A DNA stretch of 6,059 bases from Lentisphaeria bacterium (GTDB lineage: Bacteria; Verrucomicrobiota; Lentisphaeria; Victivallales; GWF2-50-93): the NCBI GenBank assembly GCA_020056205.1, contig JAGVIF010000146.1:1-6059 (forward strand), in the 5' to 3' direction. The notes under the pieces were generated by a model. It was not told where the DNA came from and did not search any database. It worked only from the letters and a program-made list of their open reading frames with translations. A program made the translations under genes and the position numbers. The stretch's first letter is position 1, and every line of letters begins with the position of its first letter. Below, piece by piece: positions 1 to 5,167 of the stretch.

Positions 1-522
1 AAAAAGACGGCAATTCATGTTTCTCAACCTCTGAAAAAATACCGGAATAAGGAATAAATCCAATGATTGAGCCACTATGGATGCGGTCATCGTTTTTCTG
101 CTGTTTTTGAGTAAAAACTCAAAGGAATCCGCCGAAGGTCCCTGAGATATTGAAAATCCCGACCACCCGCATTGAACGGACGTAACTTGAGCCAGATAAA
201 CATAAAAACCGAGCGCGGCCATGGCTCCTATGATAAGTCTCTGAGTCGCAAGAGTTCCCTCCGAAACATAGACTACGAGCAGAGCCGCTAGGTAGGGGAG
301 GAAAAGGACGCTCTGGGCAAGATAAAAGTCGGCGCCCTCAATGCCAAACACGACTTTCATCTCGGTGGCGCTGACAAACTGGGTGAAAACAAAAAGCATT
401 CCGACGCAGATGTAGAACGATGCCGAACCTATAATTTTCCGGAGCCCGTGCAGAATTAAAATTCCGACAAAAATGAAAGTCGTTTCAAGAAAAGCCAAAG
501 ATAGGATTATGAATGTTTCCAA
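1..522 (-). CDS. Multi-pass membrane protein, TTG start, 3' partial
   Basis: A stop-free frame of 174 codons runs from just after mcsB to the window edge; it has no ATG near its beginning, so an ATG-only scan misses it. The best start is TTG at 522, 6 bases after the mcsB TAA; it cannot begin further upstream because that TAA is in the same frame. No good Shine-Dalgarno is seen, so reinitiation after mcsB is likely. Hydrophobic segments: about 3-25, 36-51, 70-91, 95-113 and 147-164, with charged or polar connections (RLRN at about 165). The layout of helices 3-4 and the SRKTMTASIVAQSLDLFLIP segment (141-160) recall the VUT/YhhQ vitamin- or queuosine-precursor-transporter fold, or related membrane sensor modules built on it; this is a by-eye resemblance only. 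The next candidate start, ATG at codon 42, would remove the first helix. What follows residue 174 (more helices or a signalling domain) is outside the window. Codon pattern and hydrophobicity make the gene itself convincing. Confidence 0.78.
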   Translation of the reverse strand, partial: METFIILSLAFLETTFIFVGILILHGLRKIIGSASFYICVGMLFVFTQFVSATEMKVVFGIEGADFYLAQSVLFLPYLAALLVVYVSEGTLATQRLIIGAMAALGFYVYLAQVTSVQCGWSGFSISQGPSADSFEFLLKNSRKTMTASIVAQSLDLFLIPVFFQRLRNMNCRLF

Positions 523-528
523 GATGTC

Positions 529-1620
529 TTAATCCGTTTGATCGGATTTGTTTTTTTTGCTTTTGAGCCGCTCTCTTATCAAAGACGCCCTTAGTTCATC
601 CCTTTCAGCGCTTTGTTTTATCTGGCGTCCGGCGTATTTTTGCAGGTGTCCCGGCTGAACCAGAACAAATAGTTCGTTGACCGTGTGTATGTCGAGCGCG
701 CTGAACATTCCCATGTCAACGCCAAGGCGCAGAGCGGAAAGCGAATTAAGAGTGTCCTGGCTCGATATCGCATAGGCGTGTCTGAGAATGCCGTAGGCTC
801 TCCCGACATGGTCCATAACAAAATTTTTGCGCGCGTCAATGAGTTTTTGCCTGGAATTTTTTTCATGAAAGATTATTTGTCGTATCACCGTGTCCAGTTT
901 TTCTATAATCTGAATTTCGGGTTCTCCGAGAGTGCTCTGGTTGGATATCTGGTAAAGGTTGCCGAGATTTTCGGTGCCCTCTCCGAAAATTCCCCTCACC
1001 GCCAGTCCCATTTTGTGAACAGCCTGAATAACCTGGTTTATTTGTCCTGCAAGCATAAGCCCGGGAAGATGAAGCATCACTGAAGCTCTTATGCCGGTGC
1101 CGATGTTAGTGGGGCATGATGTAAGGAAGCCAAGCTCGTCATCGTAGGCTATCGGCAATTTTTCCGTGATTATGTCGTCGGTCTTTGAGATGTCGTCCCA
1201 TATATTTTTAAGGCGCAGGCCGGAAAGCATCCTTTGCATTCTTATATGGTCTTCTTCGTTTATCATTATGGAATCGGCCTCATCGCGGCTCAAAACGAGG
1301 GCGGAAGATTTTCTGTTGACTATAAAGTCGCGGCTGACTATTCTTCTTTCGAGAAAAATTTGCCTGTCCAAATCCGGAAGGGGGTCAATTTCCACAAAGA
1401 AATACTCTCTAAACGCATCGGTATTTTCAAGCGCCTCCCGGATAGAGCTTATGACCGCTTTGAGTTCTTTCTGGTCCGCCCTTGTCGGAAAAGTATATGA
1501 AGTCAAATTCCGGGCTAATCTGATCCTAGAGCTTATGGCAATGTCATCATCAGGTCCGCTGTCGGCGAGCCAGCCCACTCTTTTGTTAAGAAGTTCATCC
1601 ACCGGATTTGCGTTTATCAT
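529..1620 (-). CDS. mcsB: Protein arginine kinase McsB
   Basis: ATP-dependent kinase that phosphorylates arginine side chains; in Bacillus, phosphoarginine marks proteins for ClpCP degradation and removes the CtsR repressor. Cytoplasmic. Its 363 residues match the usual length. The phosphagen-kinase-type catalytic domain covers about 20-250: SSRIRLARN (30-38) for nucleotide binding, NEEDH (121-125) with the catalytic acidic residues, LTSCPTNIGTG (166-176) with Cys169, RASVMLHLP (178-186), and GEGTENLGNLYQISNQ (213-228). The C-terminal helical domain (about 260-350) holds RDELRA at 340-345, matching the RDxxRA phosphoarginine-binding motif known to mediate allosteric activation in Bacillus-type McsB. 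All these elements are intact, so I infer an active, self-regulated kinase. The tail is basic and variable (KSKKNKSD). Start ATG at 1620 lies inside the end of mcsA. No clpC or ctsR is adjacent in the window; the next gene starts 6 bases after the TAA stop, in the same frame. Confidence 0.97.
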   Translation of the reverse strand: MINANPVDELLNKRVGWLADSGPDDDIAISSRIRLARNLTSYTFPTRADQKELKAVISSIREALENTDAFREYFFVEIDPLPDLDRQIFLERRIVSRDFIVNRKSSALVLSRDEADSIMINEEDHIRMQRMLSGLRLKNIWDDISKTDDIITEKLPIAYDDELGFLTSCPTNIGTGIRASVMLHLPGLMLAGQINQVIQAVHKMGLAVRGIFGEGTENLGNLYQISNQSTLGEPEIQIIEKLDTVIRQIIFHEKNSRQKLIDARKNFVMDHVGRAYGILRHAYAISSQDTLNSLSALRLGVDMGMFSALDIHTVNELFVLVQPGHLQKYAGRQIKQSAERDELRASLIRERLKSKKNKSDQTD

Positions 1621-2170
1621 CGTTTTTTTCCCTGATTGTTTTCTGGCTGTTTTTAATGGCGCTTATCTGGTCTCTTATCTGCGCCGCTTTCTCATATTCT
1701 TCTCTTAAAATATGTTCATCAAGCTGTTTTTGCAGTTCCATCAGGCGGATAACGGACTGATCTGATGATCGGGCGGCTTTTTGTCCTTTTCCGGGTTTTT
1801 TCCCGACGTGCAAATTTCCTTTGTGCATATTTTTTATGGCTTGGTCGAGTATAGGGCGGAATATCTTAAAGCACTTAAAGCACCCGAGCCTTCCCTTGTT
1901 CGTGAAACTGATTATGTCCAGTCCGCAGCCGGGGCATTTGATATTAGGGGGGAGAGCCGCCTGCGGCGTGTCTTTGCCCGCGGAATTCCCCGAAAAGTCG
2001 GAGCTTATGTTATACATGAGTTGAGCTAGGTCAAGCCCGTTGAGGATGTCATGAGCGGGATTTTTGTTTTTGGCGCAATGTTTGCACATATGGATGGCTT
2101 TTTTTTTCGAATTCACAATTTCCTGTATATGAATTGTGGCGTCATTTTTTCCGCATATTTCGCAAAGCAT
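1595..2170 (-). CDS. mcsA: McsA, zinc-binding activator of protein arginine kinase
   Basis: Adaptor and activator of the McsB kinase in protein quality control; cytoplasmic. The 191 residues are close to the usual length (about 185 in Bacillus subtilis). Four CxxC pairs form the zinc-binding part: Cys3/Cys6, Cys29/Cys32, Cys79/Cys82 and Cys97/Cys100. A lysine- and glycine-rich linker (about 117-135) leads to a C-terminal UVR (UvrB/UvrC-type) helical motif at about 140-175, with the diagnostic REEYEKAAQIRDQI. This order, two zinc modules then a UVR motif, is that of McsA, and the overlap with mcsB confirms it. A strong GAAGGAG ribosome binding site sets the start. The last 26 bases overlap the start of mcsB in another frame, so the two partners are probably made in a coupled way. 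In Bacillus the gene lies between ctsR and mcsB; here the upstream gene is an unknown membrane protein. Confidence 0.96.
   Translation of the reverse strand: MLCEICGKNDATIHIQEIVNSKKKAIHMCKHCAKNKNPAHDILNGLDLAQLMYNISSDFSGNSAGKDTPQAALPPNIKCPGCGLDIISFTNKGRLGCFKCFKIFRPILDQAIKNMHKGNLHVGKKPGKGQKAARSSDQSVIRLMELQKQLDEHILREEYEKAAQIRDQISAIKNSQKTIREKNDDKRKSGG
1629..1633 (-). promoter_or_regulatory. Ribosome binding site of mcsB inside mcsA
   Basis: AGGGA lies 8 bases before the mcsB ATG, within the mcsA coding sequence. It is a modest match, but it supports the start that creates the 26-base overlap of the two genes. Confidence 0.5.
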
Positions 2171-2178
2171 ATTTCAAA

Positions 2179-2185
2179 CTCCTTC
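2179..2185 (-). promoter_or_regulatory. Ribosome binding site of mcsA
   Basis: GAAGGAG, 8 bases before the mcsA ATG, is the strongest Shine-Dalgarno sequence I noticed at a gene start here. It overlaps the TGA stop of the upstream gene (TGAAGGAG), which fixes the mcsA start and suggests translation passes from one gene to the next. Confidence 0.8.
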
Positions 2186-3680
2186 AATTCGGCAATCGTG
2201 CCGATATTGTTTCCTCTTTGACTTCTTCAATTCGTTTGATTCCGTTTCGGTTCAAAACGAGCCTGAAACAGTTCACGGTATGTTTACTCGAAGCAGTGGA
2301 ATATTCTATGACGATGTTGATATGATAGACCCTGCTTCCCTGAATTTTGACGTATCCGGTTCTTTTCGGAAGAAAAACATTTTCTTCAGGATTATCCATT
2401 TTTGAGAGAAATTTTGACACATTCATCCTGATTATGTCGTTTATTCCGCTTATGCGAAAGTCCGGGAAAATTTTCCCGAAACTTTTTGAGATGAGGCAAA
2501 TTTCTTTTCTGTAGAGCATGATGTTTTCTTCGTGCACGCCGTCATCTATGCCTGAGATATAGTTTCTGTTTCTTGCGATCCCAATGTTTTTTGGAAGCTC
2601 GGATTCCTCGATGAAAGAAAATGTCTCCCTGATGTGTCCTATTTTTTGGTCGAGATTTGTATAAACGCGGGTCTTTTTGTCGGCAAATATCCTGCGTATC
2701 GCTATAGACACATAGTTCTTAAGGAGATCTTTCATCCTGTCCTTGAACACATATGCGATGACAAGAGTGATAAAAAAGGCAAGGGTCACCTCTTCAAATC
2801 TATTTTTTGACATGATGGCGGCAAATGTCGCGAAGGCCATAGCCAGAGCGGCGGCAAATCCGAACAGTAATTGTTCGGCGAATGTTCCTGCCCGTTTGGT
2901 TTTCTTATTGAGGAAGAGTACCCTCCCTATAAGTTTTTTGAGAGCGCTTCGCCTGAATATCATCGTCTCGTTGTCGCTGTCTTCGGAAGGTATTGACGGA
3001 TAGCCTATTTCCTGCCTGTAGCTTATTTCGTCTTTTGCCTGTTTAAGGATCGCCTCAGCCAGGCCTTCTTTCTTTTTCAGTTCGCTTTTGTCTGCTGTCT
3101 CATAAAGTTCATGCCTAGCTTCATTTGTGATTATGCTCAGATATTCGTCCGCGAATGAATACAAATTTATCAATTTTGGCGGGATTGACGACACATTGAT
3201 TTTGTTTCTCAACTTTCTGAACTCTTTCATGATTTCCGAAAGCGATTCGCTGACATGGAAAACCCCGCGTTCAATGTCCTTGTCAACAGCCTGTTTTTGG
3301 ATGAATGCTATCTCATCTCTCTGAGCGCTCTTGATTATGGAGCACAACATCTTGATTCTGTACTCATATTCCGTGGAGTTTTGCGCGCTTGACAACGTTG
3401 AAACTTTGTCAATGCTGTCTTCTAATTTTTTAAGGGGAGAATTTTCTCCGTTGTATATATTTTTGAGAAGCACGGACGGCGTTTTGAGCCTAATGTATGA
3501 TTGAATATCCTCATAGAAATCGTTTTTAGCGTATGTTTTTTCGGAAATTCCGAGACTTTTAGGAAGAAAAAAATATGTGTCAACGGAATAGCGTGTCAAG
3601 CCGGTGTGCTCCTCCGGCTGGTATGTGAACTTCAGTTCAAATTGGAACTTGTCATGAATTTTTACATTTTCTTCTATCAT
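2184..3680 (-). CDS. Unknown-function protein with central two-helix membrane hairpin
   Basis: 498 residues; I cannot assign a function. Residues 1-265 look soluble, mixed beta (KFQFELKFTY, VDTYFFLP, SYIRLKTP near 11-67) and then strongly helical and charged (about 80-220). Two hydrophobic helices follow at about 267-289 (LLFGFAAALAMAFATFAAIM) and 297-312 (TLAFFITLVIAYVF), joined by a short polar turn. Basic flanks (NKKTKR before, KDRMKDLLK after) place both termini in the cytoplasm by the positive-inside rule. Residues 315-498 are again soluble, with a possible beta-rich end (about 430-475). No signal peptide and no catalytic motif that I recognise. The YFFLP-SLGI start and the AYVFKDRMKD exit look like conserved-family signatures, but I cannot name a family. 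The ATG at 3680 is the first ATG, GTG or TTG after an in-frame TGA upstream; it has no clear Shine-Dalgarno. The TGA stop overlaps the ribosome binding site of mcsA, suggesting co-expression with the arginine kinase system. It is real as a gene: long, co-oriented and tightly packed. Confidence 0.9.
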   Translation of the reverse strand: MIEENVKIHDKFQFELKFTYQPEEHTGLTRYSVDTYFFLPKSLGISEKTYAKNDFYEDIQSYIRLKTPSVLLKNIYNGENSPLKKLEDSIDKVSTLSSAQNSTEYEYRIKMLCSIIKSAQRDEIAFIQKQAVDKDIERGVFHVSESLSEIMKEFRKLRNKINVSSIPPKLINLYSFADEYLSIITNEARHELYETADKSELKKKEGLAEAILKQAKDEISYRQEIGYPSIPSEDSDNETMIFRRSALKKLIGRVLFLNKKTKRAGTFAEQLLFGFAAALAMAFATFAAIMSKNRFEEVTLAFFITLVIAYVFKDRMKDLLKNYVSIAIRRIFADKKTRVYTNLDQKIGHIRETFSFIEESELPKNIGIARNRNYISGIDDGVHEENIMLYRKEICLISKSFGKIFPDFRISGINDIIRMNVSKFLSKMDNPEENVFLPKRTGYVKIQGSRVYHINIVIEYSTASSKHTVNCFRLVLNRNGIKRIEEVKEETISARLPN

Positions 3681-3698
3681 CGGCGAATTATTTACGTC

Positions 3699-3715
3699 GA
3701 ATCCGTCACGGATTC
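3699..3715 (-). repeat. Perfect 7-bp inverted repeat in the gene 3/gene 4 gap
   Basis: GAATCCG, a 3-base loop (TGA on the minus strand), then CGGATTC, within the 41-base gap between the acetyltransferase stop and the next ATG. It is the largest gap in the cluster. On the transcribed strand it is followed by GACGTAAATAATT rather than a run of T, so it is a poor match for an intrinsic terminator. It could be an RNA stem affecting processing or translation of the following gene, which lacks a Shine-Dalgarno sequence, or an operator-like palindrome. Confidence 0.5.
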
Positions 3716-3721
3716 AGGTGT

Positions 3722-4207
3722 TTACGGGTCGAAGAGCACCGCGATTTCGTCGCAATTATTTTTCTTGGGGCACATAGCGCAATCGCTCCATATTTTTTCC
3801 GGAAACATGTCTTTCCGGACGATTTTATAGCCTATTCTCGTGAAAATATTGGCCCTGTAGGTGAGGGCGAAAAAATTCTTTTTTCCTCTTTTTTTCATCA
3901 TCGCCCGCTTCACCAGTTTTGTTCCGAGTCCTTTATTTGTTTCTTTTTCGGACACGGCGAGAGATCTTATTTCGCAAAGGCTTCCGCCAAAGTCTCTGAT
4001 AGCGCACGAGCCGACGACTTTTCCGGACGATTCGGCGACTATGAAATTATTTATATGTTCCGTTATTTCCCCGACCGGCCTCGGCAGAAGCAATTTTTCC
4101 CTTGCGTATTTCGCGAGGAGCCTGTGTATAGCGGCGGCATCTTCTTTTCGAGCCTGCCGTATGATAATTTTTTCTTCCGCGTTGGCGCTTGTTTTGGAGA
4201 CTCTCAT
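3722..4207 (-). CDS. GNAT N-acetyltransferase, short ArgA-like type
   Basis: A 161-residue single-domain acetyltransferase of the GNAT fold, cytoplasmic, using acetyl-CoA. The beta-strand and acetyl-CoA loop (motif A) is at about 79-99: EIRSLAV followed by NKGLGTKLV, where KGLG is the pyrophosphate-binding turn. The IIIRQARKEDAAAIHRLL start at 14-31 is typical of GNAT beta1-alpha1. The C-terminus carries PEKIW then DCAMCPKKNNCDEIAV, with Cys143, Cys146 and Cys152. From memory, this tail is characteristic of short stand-alone N-acetylglutamate synthase-like proteins, the first step of arginine synthesis, so that is the leading guess; no other arg gene is nearby and another small amine substrate remains possible. 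The start is well fixed: an in-frame TGA lies immediately before the ATG, and the ATG overlaps the accA stop by four bases (ATGA), so translation is probably coupled to accA. GNAT family is sure, substrate is not. Confidence 0.88.
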   Translation of the reverse strand: MRVSKTSANAEEKIIIRQARKEDAAAIHRLLAKYAREKLLLPRPVGEITEHINNFIVAESSGKVVGSCAIRDFGGSLCEIRSLAVSEKETNKGLGTKLVKRAMMKKRGKKNFFALTYRANIFTRIGYKIVRKDMFPEKIWSDCAMCPKKNNCDEIAVLFDP

Positions 4208-5157
4208 TCAGTGAAGAACCCTATTTTCCGGTATTTTTTATATCTTTCATCAAGGAGGGTTTGTGTCGGAATTGATGACAATTCGCTTATGTTCTTTTTG
4301 AGAGACTCTTTGATTAGAGCGGCGGCTTCATCGTAATTTTTGTGCGCGCCTCCGAGAGGTTCTTTTATTATTTCGTCAACTATTCCGAGAGAACTGAGGT
4401 CTTTGGCCGTAAGTTTGAGCGCGTCAGCGGCCCTTGCCGAATATGATCGGTCTTTCCAAAGAATGGCCGCGCATCCTTCCGGCGTTATCACCGAATAATA
4501 CGCGTTTTCCATCAGTATGATCCTGTCGCCAACCCCTATTCCAAGAGCGCCTCCGCTTCCTCCTTCGCCTATCACGATCGCTATAAAAGGAACGGAAAGG
4601 GCAAACATCTCCCTCAAATTGACAGCAATGGCCTCCCCTATGTGGCGTTCTTCGGAGGCTATTCCTGGGAAAGCGCCCGGAGTGTCAATGAACGATATAA
4701 TCGGCGTCTTAGACTTTTCGGCAATCTTCATAATTCTAAGTGCTTTTCTATAGCCTTCAGGGTGAGGACAGCCAAAATTTCTGTGAACATTCTCTTTCAC
4801 GTTTCTTCCTTTTTGAGTCCCGATTATTGTTACCGGATCGCCGTCAAGCTTGGCAAAACCGCCGACTATCGCAGGGTCCTCGGAGAAGCGTCTGTCCCCG
4901 TGCAGTTCCATGAAATCGGTGAATATTCTTGAAATGTAGTCGAGGGTGTATGGCCGTTCAGGGTGCCTAGCGAGTTGAACTTTTTGCCACGCAGACAGAG
5001 AGTCGTAAATAGTTTTTTTTGTCTCGGCCGCTTTTTCCCTGAGTTCTTTAATTTCTTTTTCAACATCAAGATTTGTGTTGGCGCCGATTTTCTCGAGCTC
5101 CTCTATTTTTGCCTCAAGCTCATATATCGGTTTTTCAAAATCAAGCGTAATCGGCAT
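4204..5157 (-). CDS. accA: Acetyl-CoA carboxylase carboxyltransferase subunit alpha
   Basis: Alpha half of the carboxyltransferase that moves CO2 from carboxybiotin (on AccB) to acetyl-CoA to make malonyl-CoA, the first committed step of fatty acid synthesis; a cytoplasmic alpha2-beta2 complex with AccD. At 317 residues it matches the family (E. coli AccA is about 319). Visible features: an N-terminal helical region at 1-60 (FEKPIYELEAKIEELEK), FMELHGDR at 82-89, GTQKGR at 113-118, DTPGAFPG at 158-165, the glycine-rich GEGGSGGALGIGVGDR at 197-212 that forms the oxyanion and CoA-binding region, and SVITPEGCAAILWKD at 222-236. No zinc ribbon is present, as expected, because that belongs to AccD. 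accD, accB and accC are not in the window, so the partner must be encoded elsewhere. The gene ends in an ATGA overlap with the acetyltransferase gene. The identification is secure. Confidence 0.98.
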   Translation of the reverse strand: MPITLDFEKPIYELEAKIEELEKIGANTNLDVEKEIKELREKAAETKKTIYDSLSAWQKVQLARHPERPYTLDYISRIFTDFMELHGDRRFSEDPAIVGGFAKLDGDPVTIIGTQKGRNVKENVHRNFGCPHPEGYRKALRIMKIAEKSKTPIISFIDTPGAFPGIASEERHIGEAIAVNLREMFALSVPFIAIVIGEGGSGGALGIGVGDRIILMENAYYSVITPEGCAAILWKDRSYSARAADALKLTAKDLSSLGIVDEIIKEPLGGAHKNYDEAAALIKESLKKNISELSSIPTQTLLDERYKKYRKIGFFTE

Positions 5158-5161
5158 ATTG

Positions 5162-5167
5162 CCCTCT
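5162..5167 (-). promoter_or_regulatory. Ribosome binding site of accA
   Basis: AGAGGG lies 4 bases before the accA ATG and shares bases with the TAG stop of the transpeptidase gene. The overlap supports this start and suggests coupled translation of the two genes. Confidence 0.55.

Noticed and set aside
106..123. AT-rich inverted repeat (7-bp arms, 4-base A loop) as a possible terminator
   Set aside because: It lies within the coding frame of the membrane protein, its arms have only two G/C pairs each, and the coding sequence continues through it.
549..560. Run of eight A on the minus strand near the 3' end of mcsB as a slippage site
   Set aside because: The downstream frame is already the same as that of mcsB, so a slip would leave the useful frame; the run encodes the ordinary basic McsB tail.
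685..1083. 132-codon open frame on the + strand opposite mcsB
   Set aside because: Shadow of the conserved McsB frame; the product has no recognisable motif.
1166..1708. 180-codon open frame on the + strand opposite mcsB and the end of mcsA
   Set aside because: It is antisense to two clearly identified genes, has a biased serine/leucine-rich composition with no recognisable domain, and no supporting ribosome binding site was seen.
529..2170. A creatine or arginine kinase (phosphagen metabolism) instead of McsB
   Set aside because: The length, the RDELRA C-terminal domain and the adjacent mcsA fit bacterial protein arginine kinase; the N-terminal domain of phosphagen kinases is absent.
3681..3698. 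AT-rich stretch (GTAAATAATT on the minus strand) as a promoter -10 element for the unknown membrane gene
   Set aside because: No convincing -35 element at the right distance, and the stretch lies directly against the start codon.
3501..4336. Several 90-120 codon + strand frames opposite the acetyltransferase and its neighbours
   Set aside because: They overlap each other and lie antisense to real genes; their phenylalanine- and serine-rich products reflect the lysine- and glutamate-rich minus-strand genes.
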